Part shown: piece by piece, positions 1 through 6,237 of the stretch
How positions within the stretch are numbered: position 1 is the first letter of the stretch
Layout of the letters: every line of letters starts with the position of its first letter
Assembly: GCA_947169455.1 (NCBI GenBank)
Contig: CAMVPV010000064.1
Coordinates: forward strand, 1 to 6,987
Origin: an uncultured Clostridia bacterium
Lineage (GTDB): Bacteria; Bacillota_A; Clostridia; Oscillospirales; Ruminococcaceae
Direction: 5' to 3'
DNA: 6,987 bases
Translations under genes and position numbers: made by a program
The notes under the pieces: model-generated
Database searches by the model: none
Seen by the model: the letters and a program-made list of their open reading frames with translations, nothing else
Told to the model about the DNA's origin: nothing

Positions 1-387
1 GCGCTCACCGTTTCCCGCATCGAACTGCATTTTCAGCCGCTTATCGATGTACCGTGTCCTGCCTTCGCACGGATCCTGCGGCAGATGCAGCTTTCCCATC
101 GGAAAAGGTCTTAGTATCGTTTCGGTATGTTCGAGCGTATCCTCGCCGAATAGCAGCACAGATACCGACTGCAGACCGATATACCCGTTATCTGATATCG
201 TGAATGCGGCGGCGAAGTCCTTTCCGGTCACGATGTAGTAATCCCATTCCTTTATCCTCCATGAGGGAGCCTTTATCATGCTGCGGTCATATTCCAGAAG
301 AGGCTTGCGCGACCAGCCCGGTTCACGCAGCTCTCCGTTTTCGTCAAGCAGAGCTCCGCGCTCCGTTATCTCATGATTTCTTGCCAT
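1..387 (-). CDS. DUF2804 family protein, N-terminal 129 codons (runs off the window)
   Basis: The gene starts at ATG 387-385 and is open to the left edge, so only the N-terminus is visible. The translation begins MARNHEITERGALLDENGEL and continues with a GW-SRKPLLEYDR stretch and an IKEWDYYIVTG motif. This Gly-Trp plus Lys-Glu-Trp-Asp-Tyr-Tyr pattern is what I recall for the N-terminus of DUF2804, a bacterial family of unknown biochemical function, usually about 330 residues or more. No signal peptide or membrane segment is seen, so it should be cytoplasmic. An AGGAGG lies seven bases upstream of the ATG and overlaps the glpK stop codon. The two genes are 11 bases apart, so they are very likely co-transcribed and perhaps translationally linked. 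The family call is from pattern memory, not a profile search; the reading frame and start are firm. Confidence 0.8.
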   Translation of the reverse strand, partial: MARNHEITERGALLDENGELREPGWSRKPLLEYDRSMIKAPSWRIKEWDYYIVTGKDFAAAFTISDNGYIGLQSVSVLLFGEDTLEHTETILRPFPMGKLHLPQDPCEGRTRYIDKRLKMQFDAGNGER

Positions 388-394
388 AGAATTA

Positions 395-400
395 CCTCCT
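395..400 (-). promoter_or_regulatory. Ribosome-binding site of the DUF2804 gene
   Basis: Perfect AGGAGG with seven bases to the ATG at 387. Its first two bases are also the last two of the glpK TAG stop codon (401-399), so a ribosome finishing glpK sits on this site. It is the strongest Shine-Dalgarno match in the window. Confidence 0.9.
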
Positions 401-1883
401 ATCGATCTTCTCTTTCCCAGTCCCGTGTATATGCGACGGCTTTTTTCCATCTGCGCAGCTTTTTCTGCTGCTCCTCGCAGGTTATCTGCGGGGTGAACAC
501 ACTTCCTGCCCTGACGCTATTTTTTCTCTCGCTCCTGTCCTTCCAGAACCCGACGGCGAGCCCCGCAAGATATGCAGCGCCTGCAGCGGTCGTTTCAACA
601 CAGGCAGGGCGGCATACTTCCGCCTGTATTATATCCGCCTGCATCTGCATCAGCAGATCATTCGACGATGCCCCGCCGTCCGCCTTGAGCGAGGTTATCC
701 GGTTGCCGGAATCCGCCTCCATAGCCGTGAGCACATCATAAGTCTGATAGGCTATCGATTCAAGTGCAGCCCTTATGATGTGATATTTGTTTACGCCGCG
801 GGACAGCCCGACTATCGCGCCGCGTGCGTACGCATCCCAGTACGGTGCGCCAAGTCCCGTAAATGCGGGTACGACATAGCAGCCTGCGGTATCATTGACC
901 TTATTCGCGAAAAATTCCGAATCGCCTGCGGAATCGATGATCCTCAGTGAATCGCGCAGCCATTGTATCAGCGCGCCTGCCGTGAATACCGAGCCTTCAA
1001 GCGCATATTCGGTCTTTCCGTTTATCCCCCATGCTATCGAGGTGATAAGTCCGTTTCCGGAGAAAACGGGCTTGTCTCCGGTATTCATCAGAAGAAAGCA
1101 GCCGGTGCCGTAGGTATTCTTCACATCTCCCGCTTCAAAACAGGTCTGCCCGAACAGAGCCGCCTGCTGATCTCCCGCAGCGCCCGCTATCTTTATCGCG
1201 CCGCCGAAAAGCCCGGGGTCGGTCTCTCCGTAAATACAGCTCGACCCCATCGCCTGCGGCAGCATACTTTCCGGTATGTCCAGCTCGCGAAGGATATCCC
1301 TGTCCCATTCAAGCTCATTGATATTGAACAGCATCGTTCTTGATGCGTTCGAGTAGTCGGTGACATGGATCTTTCCGCCGGTCAGTGTCCAGATGAGCCA
1401 TGTATCCGGCGTACCGAAGAGCAGTCTGCCTTCATCTGCCTTCTGCCTTGCGCCGGGGATATTATCAAGTATCCAGCGCAGCTTTGTCGCCGAAAAGTAC
1501 GGGTCAAGGACAAGCCCGGTCTTTTGCTTTATGGTATCCGCAAGACCTTTTTCTTCAAGGCTGCGGCAGAGCCCGGCTGTGCGCCTGTCCTGCCATACTA
1601 TCGCGCGGCATACCGGCACTCCGGTATCCTTGTCCCATACTATAGCAGTTTCACGCTGATTGGTTATGCCTATCGCCGCTATATCCGAAGCCTTCGCGCC
1701 TACCGAAGCCATTGCCTCTGATGCAGCCGAATACTGTGTCAGCCATATCTCTGCGGCATCATGCTCGACCATTCCCGAGCCGGGGAAATACTGTGTGAAT
1801 TCCTTCTGTACACACGCACATATCTCGTTTTTTTCATTGAACAATATACATCTTGCCGAGGTCGTACCCTCGTCAAGCGCCAT
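399..1883 (-). CDS. glpK: Glycerol kinase
   Basis: Cytoplasmic FGGY-family kinase that phosphorylates glycerol with ATP to sn-glycerol 3-phosphate. From the first ATG (1883) the protein has 494 residues and opens at [12 protein letters not shown], the phosphate-binding loop, which normally lies several residues inside the protein. Substrate residues by analogy with E. coli GlpK are Arg77-Glu78 ([10 protein letters not shown]), Tyr129 ([11 protein letters not shown]) and Asp238 ([11 protein letters not shown], the catalytic base). NTYGTG (256-261) and ADGGASSND (401-409) are the adenine-nucleotide side of the fold. The His that HPr phosphorylates in many Firmicute GlpKs (an HFFG-like motif before AGxAGDQQ) is Gly224 here. 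No glpF or glpD is visible. The missing N-terminus (TEKYI) is encoded in frame just upstream without an ATG, GTG or TTG; see the entry at 1884-1898. The family assignment is secure; the start is not. Confidence 0.96.
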   Translation of the reverse strand: MALDEGTTSARCILFNEKNEICACVQKEFTQYFPGSGMVEHDAAEIWLTQYSAASEAMASVGAKASDIAAIGITNQRETAIVWDKDTGVPVCRAIVWQDRRTAGLCRSLEEKGLADTIKQKTGLVLDPYFSATKLRWILDNIPGARQKADEGRLLFGTPDTWLIWTLTGGKIHVTDYSNASRTMLFNINELEWDRDILRELDIPESMLPQAMGSSCIYGETDPGLFGGAIKIAGAAGDQQAALFGQTCFEAGDVKNTYGTGCFLLMNTGDKPVFSGNGLITSIAWGINGKTEYALEGSVFTAGALIQWLRDSLRIIDSAGDSEFFANKVNDTAGCYVVPAFTGLGAPYWDAYARGAIVGLSRGVNKYHIIRAALESIAYQTYDVLTAMEADSGNRITSLKADGGASSNDLLMQMQADIIQAEVCRPACVETTAAGAAYLAGLAVGFWKDRSERKNSVRAGSVFTPQITCEEQQKKLRRWKKAVAYTRDWEREDR

Positions 1884-1898
1884 TATATATTTTTCCGT
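1884..1898 (-). other. glpK: Probable N-terminal extension of glpK beginning at an ACG codon
   Basis: In frame before the first glpK ATG are the codons ACG GAA AAA TAT ATA, reading (T)EKYI, then [12 protein letters not shown]. With Met in place of Thr this gives [17 protein letters not shown], the usual N-terminus of clostridial glycerol kinases as I know them. A TGA stop lies three codons upstream of the ACG, and no ATG, GTG or TTG lies between. The Shine-Dalgarno site at 1909-1904 is five bases from the ACG but 20 from the ATG. Either ACG is the initiator, or an ATG was mutated or misread to ACG. The resulting length is 499 residues, normal for GlpK. Confidence 0.6.
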
Positions 1899-1903
1899 AG
1901 CAG

Positions 1904-1909
1904 ATCACC
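1904..1909 (-). promoter_or_regulatory. Ribosome-binding site of glpK
   Basis: GGTGAT, within GGATGGTGATC, matches the 3' half of the ideal AGGAGGTGATC complement of the 16S tail. It is five bases from the ACG at 1898-1896 and 20 bases from the ATG at 1883. The spacing favours initiation at the ACG position. Confidence 0.6.
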
Positions 1910-1956
1910 ATCCGATATTTCATTATTCATTATGAAAGCACTATCCGCAGCCTTCT

Positions 1957-3741
1957 TTATATCGTTGCGATATACCGTCTGTACAATATGATATCGGCTC
2001 CGTTGTAAACATTGTCATTGTTGAAGTCAAACTGCTTTTTTTCTGCTATTTTACCGTTCATATGATCAGCAGCCATTTTCCGGACATCGGATAGGTCGAG
2101 TATATTATTTTCGTCATAATCATAATAGCTTTCCGGAAGAGAGGAGCTCATTACGGTAACATTGACGGTAAGTTCTTTTTTTAGTTTTCCGGTACTGATC
2201 GTCACCGTAACTTTTGTATTTCCGGAAGCTCTTCCGATGATTAATCCGTCACGTACATCGGCGACCGAAGGATCTTCCGATCTGTAAACTGCGGAATAAC
2301 TGATATTATCGGGATTACTGATATCCATATAATAACAGCCGTTTATGTAGATATATTGGCTCACAGAATCGGAATAATATTTTTTATCTCCATAATATGC
2401 TGCAAGTTGAATGTTATCAATTTCATCTATCACATTTACCCAATAATGTGCATACGTATTATTTGATGTGATAGCCTGTATGAATGTCATCCCCTTTGAA
2501 ACGGCGGTGACGGTACCGTCAGCAGAGACCACAGCAACGTTCGTATTTCCCGAACGCCATCTCAGTGAGTCGGCAGATGCATCGGAAGGGGTGACCACAG
2601 GTGAAAGCCGGAATTCTTTCCCTATGATAATACTGAAGGTCTTGTCGTCATTGTCTCCGAAAGAAACATTTTCGGCTTCCTTTTCAAGATCTGACGTGCA
2701 GTCAGGGAAATTCCATGTATTTGTGACATAATCAACATATGTATGGTTGTTCTTGTCATTTTTCAGGAAAGTAGCATAGCTTTTGTTGAGCCATTTGGTA
2801 TTATAGCAGCTTTCTCCGTCATACCATGTGACATCAGCTTCATACCATACGCCGTTCAGCCTGACGAGGTTCCACGCATGATTATTTCCGAGTACCAGCA
2901 CACAGTCTATCCCCGCTGCATTGCAGAAATACTGCATGGTCATGGAATAGCCCTGGCAGACACAGGTCTTGTCGATAAGTGCGCCTATTATGGAATAATC
3001 TCTGTATGTCAGAGTGTTATTATCATAATTTGTATAATCATATGAAACATTGTCAGCGATCTTTTTGCAGATATACTTCTCTTTTTCCACTTCTCCGTTT
3101 ACAGCGTTTATTTCCTTCAGCCAGGCCGCCGTGACATTTTCGATAGCATTCCTTATCTTTGCTCTTTCCGAACCTTTCCTAAGTTCCGGAGATATACCCG
3201 GAAAGAGCGTGCTTCCGTAAAAACTGGCAGATCCGTTCAGGAAGAAGTATTTGGGATTTGAATGCCAGAAGGCGGTCAGTATAGTATAGGCTCTGTCAGA
3301 AGAGATCCCGCTTGCCGAGATACCTTCATTGAAATATACATCGGGAAGGTCAGCATCGCTTTTGTAGAATTTCTCGCAGGCGGCGGTGAGGTCGTCCCAG
3401 AGCTGCTGTTCAATGCTGTTAAGCTGGTAATAAAGATATTTGCTGCCATAATATGATGAATAATCTGAATCGAGAGAGATCTCACATTCCTCATAATTGT
3501 CAGAAGTGATCCCTGCTTTGCGCAGATCTGTGATTATTTGCCGATATTCTTCATCGGTAAGTTCCCTCGGCTTTTCCGGCATATATAACCCGCCGACAGG
3601 GTACACCGAAGTATCCGTCATCATATCTGCGGGTATCATTTCATCCGCATGATATGTATTTCCCGCATACTGAAAAGACAGCATTACTGTGAAAGCAGCA
3701 GTAATGAGCCATGCGGTCAGTTTTCTGATCTTACTTGTCAT
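1957..3741 (-). CDS. Secreted transglutaminase-like protein with two Ig-like domains and a C-terminal dockerin
   Basis: 594 residues from ATG 3741, chosen because AAAGGA lies nine bases upstream and the protein then opens with a basic stretch and a hydrophobic core. This is a signal peptide, with cleavage likely after TYHA, near residue 32. Residues 60-230 resemble the helical region that precedes transglutaminase cores in clostridial proteins. The transglutaminase-like core has all three catalytic residues: Cys262 (TCVCQGYS), His288 (NNHAWN) and Asp303 (EADVTWYDG). Two Big2/Ig-like domains follow, clear at about 359-438 and weaker at 438-530. The C-terminus carries two Ca-binding dockerin repeats, DYDENNILDLSD (541-552) and DFNNDNVYNGAD (572-583), each with the 1, 3, 5, 9, 12 ligand pattern. 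Dockerins bind cohesins, so the protein probably joins a cellulosome or the cell surface. Such cores act as peptidases or cross-linkers; the substrate is unknown. The gene is visibly richer in AT than glpK. Confidence 0.9.
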   Translation of the reverse strand: MTSKIRKLTAWLITAAFTVMLSFQYAGNTYHADEMIPADMMTDTSVYPVGGLYMPEKPRELTDEEYRQIITDLRKAGITSDNYEECEISLDSDYSSYYGSKYLYYQLNSIEQQLWDDLTAACEKFYKSDADLPDVYFNEGISASGISSDRAYTILTAFWHSNPKYFFLNGSASFYGSTLFPGISPELRKGSERAKIRNAIENVTAAWLKEINAVNGEVEKEKYICKKIADNVSYDYTNYDNNTLTYRDYSIIGALIDKTCVCQGYSMTMQYFCNAAGIDCVLVLGNNHAWNLVRLNGVWYEADVTWYDGESCYNTKWLNKSYATFLKNDKNNHTYVDYVTNTWNFPDCTSDLEKEAENVSFGDNDDKTFSIIIGKEFRLSPVVTPSDASADSLRWRSGNTNVAVVSADGTVTAVSKGMTFIQAITSNNTYAHYWVNVIDEIDNIQLAAYYGDKKYYSDSVSQYIYINGCYYMDISNPDNISYSAVYRSEDPSVADVRDGLIIGRASGNTKVTVTISTGKLKKELTVNVTVMSSSLPESYYDYDENNILDLSDVRKMAADHMNGKIAEKKQFDFNNDNVYNGADIILYRRYIATI

Positions 3742-3750
3742 ATCGCGCTT

Positions 3751-3756
3751 TCCTTT
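3751..3756 (-). promoter_or_regulatory. Ribosome-binding site of the dockerin-transglutaminase gene
   Basis: AAAGGA nine bases before ATG 3741. It fixes the start at MTSKIRK rather than at the in-frame ATGs at 3759 or 3825, neither of which has a well-spaced Shine-Dalgarno sequence. Spacing and sequence are the same as for the Fn3 gene. Confidence 0.7.
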
Positions 3757-3843
3757 CATATGAATATCTTTACTTGCCTCACCTGCAAAATGTATATGGT
3801 ATTGCAGAAATAACTGTTGCACCACTGTTTGTCCCCGTCAGAA

Positions 3844-3883
3844 GACCATTCCGCTCACGAGGATGCTCACTGCGTATTTGTAA
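3844..3883 (-). pseudogene. Remnant of the 3' end of the Fn3 gene (second copy)
   Basis: Forty bases match 5475-5516, the end of the Fn3 gene, with two substitutions and a two-base deletion. On the minus strand the remnant reads YKYAVSILVSG, against YKYAVSVLVNG in the intact gene. The deletion then shifts the frame to MVF and a TGA stop; putting the two bases back would restore GKWS. Similarity fades on both sides. The remnant sits between the diguanylate cyclase terminator and the dockerin gene, so it would lie in the latter's 5' leader if the candidate promoter at 3914-3886 is real. It is too short to be functional on its own. Confidence 0.75.
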
Positions 3884-3885
3884 GA

Positions 3886-3914
3886 AGTATAGTGCTCTGC
3901 GGGATATATCGTAA
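3886..3914 (-). promoter_or_regulatory. Candidate promoter of the dockerin-transglutaminase gene
   Basis: TATACT (3891-3886, five of six consensus positions) with a weak -35 TTACGA (3914-3909, three of six) at 17 bases. The -35 overlaps the T-rich tail of the upstream terminator. A promoter is expected here, because the gene lies beyond a strong terminator, but this match is modest. A weaker alternative -10, TATACA, lies near 3796. Confidence 0.35.
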
Positions 3915-3946
3915 AGAAAAGATCCCCCGCTGAGATCAGCGGGGAT
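3912..3946 (-). terminator. Intrinsic terminator after the diguanylate cyclase gene
   Basis: On the minus strand CCCCGCTG (3944-3937), loop ATCT and CAGCGGGG (3932-3925) form a perfect 8-bp GC-rich stem. It is extendable by two AT pairs past a one-base bulge, and is followed by the T-rich stretch GATCTTTTCTTT. It begins 16 bases after the TGA at 3964-3962, the usual place for a rho-independent terminator, and should end the Fn3-cyclase transcript. Confidence 0.88.
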
Positions 3947-3961
3947 AGGTATCTGTGTCAT

Positions 3962-5374
3962 TCACTTACGCTTGCGCTCAGGATGCTTTTTGTAATATTC
4001 CACCTTGTCCTCATACATTCTTTCGTCGGAGATCCTCATTGCATCACGTATATCCCTGCCGCTGTGTTCATAATACAATCCGAGGGCAAAGCTTATATTA
4101 TCCGGGTCATCCCTTTCCTCGCGGAGCTTTTCAATGCGGCTCTCCAGTTCATTCTCGGGGATGCCCGCTGCAATGATCACAAATTCATCGCCGCCTGCGC
4201 GGTACAGATCACACCCCGCAAAAACACTTTTCAGCTTTTCGGCTGCACTTCTGAGAAGCTTGTCACCCGCAATGTGTCCGCCGATATCATTGACGGATTT
4301 CAGTCCGTTGAGATCCGCAAAGATTATACCGTATTCCTGCGGCAGAGCTTCCGCACCGGATACGAATCCATCGACCCTGCCGTTCATAGCGTTGCGGTTG
4401 TATATGCCCGTAAGCAGATCCGTGGAGCTGAGTACGGCGAGCTGTTTGAGCAGCTGATGATTTGCTGTTTCCGAGGCGATGAAGTAGGTGGTGAGTTCAA
4501 GTGTTTCCTTGATATTCTGCGCCCTTGCCGGGTCAAAGTTGACAGCCCATATATATCCTATCGTCTTGCCGCTGTATTTGAGCGGGAACAGTACAAGGGT
4601 CTTCGCTCCCACGCTTTCAAGGGACTCATACCATGCCGGGTTGCGTTCTTTCAGTATTTTCATATCCTGTTCGCTCTGGATAATAAGACAGTTGCTGCCC
4701 GCGATGGTATCATCCCATGTCTTGGCGATGTCGTAGAACGAATCATTGATGACAGCATCGCCTTTTCCGCTCTTTTCCATGCGGTATGCCTCTGCAAGGA
4801 TGGAACAGGTCTGTTCTTCCTTGTCTATCAGCAGGATGCTGCTTACCTTTGCATCACAGAATTCACATATATCCGCTATTACCTCATTTATCGCCTTGCG
4901 GAAGTCGGGATTTCCGCGCAGCTTGATGCAGGTGCTGAGTACGCTTGAAGCAGTGGATGCGGAAAGATTCGTCATTATCCCGGCATCGGCCTCCATAGTG
5001 ATATCGAGAGTGTATGAGCAGTACCCGATATTCGGTTCATCCGACTGCACCGGCATGATATACTGATTTATCCAGCAGTTGAAGCGTTCCGGCTTCAGGT
5101 AGGTATGGACAGGCTTTTTCATAAAGGCGCAGCGATAGCAGGTCTGCTCGAAATTCAGATCCTTCGGGATATACTTTTCATATGGCGATCCCGGAATGAA
5201 TTTATTGTTGAGCATATGAGCCGCAGCACCGTTGAACGGGTTTTCGATAGAATCGATATACGGCTTGTTCCCCGCAACTATGCGTATGTTTCCGTAGCTC
5301 CCGTCAGAAAACCGTTCCACCGAGATTATACAGGTGGTCAATTCAAATCCGTCAACGAACTTCTGGTAATCCAT
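3962..5374 (-). CDS. GAF-GGDEF diguanylate cyclase
   Basis: 470 residues from ATG 5374. An in-frame GTG at 5386 is unlikely as start because the AAGGAG overlaps it. No signal peptide or membrane helix is seen, so this is a soluble protein that should make cyclic di-GMP from two GTP. Residues 1-130 form an unassigned, possibly PAS-like sensor region rich in Cys (CYRC at 79-82, Cys100, Cys119). Residues about 150-305 look like a GAF domain (AINEVIADICEFCDAKVSSI, and ALVLFPLKY-like strands). The GGDEF domain spans about 314-462, with DLLTGIYNRNAM (319-330), FADLNGLKSVND (352-363), GGHIAGDKLL and an intact GGDEF at 394-398, so catalysis is expected. The inhibitory RxxD site is absent: the place holds AGCD (386-389), so product feedback is probably weak. 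The gene follows the Fn3 gene by 57 bases with no terminator between, and ends at a clear terminator. Confidence 0.93.
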   Translation of the reverse strand: MDYQKFVDGFELTTCIISVERFSDGSYGNIRIVAGNKPYIDSIENPFNGAAAHMLNNKFIPGSPYEKYIPKDLNFEQTCYRCAFMKKPVHTYLKPERFNCWINQYIMPVQSDEPNIGYCSYTLDITMEADAGIMTNLSASTASSVLSTCIKLRGNPDFRKAINEVIADICEFCDAKVSSILLIDKEEQTCSILAEAYRMEKSGKGDAVINDSFYDIAKTWDDTIAGSNCLIIQSEQDMKILKERNPAWYESLESVGAKTLVLFPLKYSGKTIGYIWAVNFDPARAQNIKETLELTTYFIASETANHQLLKQLAVLSSTDLLTGIYNRNAMNGRVDGFVSGAEALPQEYGIIFADLNGLKSVNDIGGHIAGDKLLRSAAEKLKSVFAGCDLYRAGGDEFVIIAAGIPENELESRIEKLREERDDPDNISFALGLYYEHSGRDIRDAMRISDERMYEDKVEYYKKHPERKRK

Positions 5375-5385
5375 AGTGGGGTACA

Positions 5386-5391
5386 CTCCTT
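5386..5391 (-). promoter_or_regulatory. Ribosome-binding site of the diguanylate cyclase gene
   Basis: AAGGAG, 11 bases before ATG 5374 and only one base before the C-terminal part of the in-frame GTG codon it overlaps. The position decides for the ATG. The spacing is slightly long. Confidence 0.7.
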
Positions 5392-5431
5392 CTTGCTTGA
5401 TTGTGTCGGATGAGCACTGAAAAGCGGGATG

Positions 5432-6193
5432 TCATTCTGTTTCCGGGGAAACACAGTCGCTGTCGGTTATCTCGGACCATTTTCCGTTCACGAGGACGCT
5501 CACTGCGTATTTGTAATCTGCAGCGCGCGGAAGTATCAGCCAGAGGTTGGTTTTCTTCGTGCTCCAGATGAGCTCTTTCTTATCGCCGCTGATGCGATAT
5601 ACGCGGTAATTCGTCGCGCCCCTGACCTCCTGCCAGTTCAGGTGAAGTATGCCGCTGCTGAAGGATGCCTTGTATATGACGGGGCACTTGTCGTCATAAG
5701 CTACCCGTATGAGTTTGCTGTTCACGTCGGTGCTGTCATCCGTCTGTACCGAGCTTACCGGGATAAATGTAACGACCGGGGACATCTCCTTCGATTCAGG
5801 GTCTTTCGGGGGGATGTTGTATATGGTATAGGTCTCCTTCGGTATATTTGTCAGTGTCTTTGTCTGCACCTCAAATGCGGGGTTCTTGAATGCATCGGAG
5901 GTATATTCGACATCTCCGACCGTCATATCGCCCTTCTTTTTGGTCACCTTTGAGGATGTTTTCACAGTCTCTTTTTCGGTAAGCGAGGGGTCATCCTTGC
6001 ATACACGCTCAGCTGTGACAGTGCTGCAGTCAGCCGCCCAGGTATAGGTGGGCTCCTCCCATTCATGCTGTTCATCGGCTGAAACGCTGATGCCGATACT
6101 GCACGCGGCGCCGTTCATTGCTGCGGGCACGGGTGCGCTCAGTGCGAGCACTGCAAATGCCGCTGCCGTTATCCTTCTCATCTTTCTGTTCAT
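5432..6193 (-). CDS. Small secreted protein with a C-terminal fibronectin type III-like domain
   Basis: 253 residues from ATG 6193, selected over in-frame ATGs at 6202 and 6211 because AAAGGA lies nine bases before 6193. Residues 1-39 are a signal peptide (MNRKMRRI, then an Ala/Leu-rich core, cleavage likely after SVSA). Residues about 45-118 (YTWAADCSTVTAERVCKDD, then ETVKTSSKVT and NPAFEVQTKT) resemble a repeat module common in secreted proteins of gut Firmicutes, here as a single copy with two Cys that could pair. Residues about 171-241 look like an Fn3 domain (LHLNWQEVRGATNYRVYRI, then YKYAVSVLVNGKWSE). No LPXTG motif, dockerin or S-layer domain is seen, so its attachment is unknown. It is the first gene after a strong promoter and precedes the diguanylate cyclase in the same probable transcript. 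Its last codons are duplicated at 3844-3883. The function is unknown; adhesion or polymer binding is a guess. Confidence 0.85.
   Translation of the reverse strand: MNRKMRRITAAAFAVLALSAPVPAAMNGAACSIGISVSADEQHEWEEPTYTWAADCSTVTAERVCKDDPSLTEKETVKTSSKVTKKKGDMTVGDVEYTSDAFKNPAFEVQTKTLTNIPKETYTIYNIPPKDPESKEMSPVVTFIPVSSVQTDDSTDVNSKLIRVAYDDKCPVIYKASFSSGILHLNWQEVRGATNYRVYRISGDKKELIWSTKKTNLWLILPRAADYKYAVSVLVNGKWSEITDSDCVSPETE
5475..5516 (-). repeat. Intact copy of the 40-base direct repeat flanking the cyclase gene
   Basis: This stretch codes for YKYAVSVLVNGKWS at the end of the Fn3 protein. It matches 3844-3883 in the same orientation, differing by two substitutions and a two-base gap. The copies are about 1.6 kb apart and bracket the diguanylate cyclase gene. 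Confidence 0.85.
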
Positions 6194-6202
6194 TATGATC
6201 AT

Positions 6203-6208
6203 TCCTTT
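6203..6208 (-). promoter_or_regulatory. Ribosome-binding site of the Fn3 gene
   Basis: AAAGGA nine bases before ATG 6193. It abuts the in-frame ATG at 6202 with no spacing and lies downstream of the start of the one at 6211, so 6193 is the best start. Confidence 0.7.
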
Positions 6209-6237
6209 CATTTCCGGAAAAAACCTGTCTGACAGTG

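Larger units (their letters stand above)
1883..1930 (-). other. Possible 15-codon leader ORF overlapping the glpK ATG
   Basis: ATG at 1930 opens a short frame reading [15 protein letters not shown], whose TAA shares one base with the glpK ATG at 1883 (TAATG). Such an overlap can couple translation and would be another way to initiate glpK at ATG 1883. No Shine-Dalgarno sequence is seen before the short ORF, and the peptide matches nothing I recognise, so chance is the simpler reading. Confidence 0.15.

Noticed and set aside
373..1343. Plus-strand frames of about 70-126 codons opposite glpK
   Set aside because: They overlap GlpK, whose conserved motifs run through the whole region. None has a Shine-Dalgarno sequence or a plausible product.
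1899..1956. A terminator or promoter between the dockerin gene and glpK
   Set aside because: Only a 6-bp stem with a G-T pair, a 10-base loop and no T run was found (GAAGGC with GCTTTC), and the -10-like CATAAT has no -35 partner. glpK may be read through from the dockerin gene.
3742..3825. Longer N-terminus for the transglutaminase gene from ATG 3825
   Set aside because: The extra 28 residues would put non-signal sequence ahead of a clear signal peptide, and no well-spaced ribosome-binding site precedes 3825.
3983..4948. Long plus-strand open frame of 321 codons opposite the cyclase gene
   Set aside because: It is antisense to a well-supported GAF-GGDEF gene, resembles no family I know, and has no clear ribosome-binding site. 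It is a by-product of the codon pattern on the other strand.
5429..5953. Plus-strand frame of 174 codons opposite the Fn3 gene
   Set aside because: It is antisense to a gene with promoter, ribosome-binding site, signal peptide and domain; its translation has no recognisable motif.
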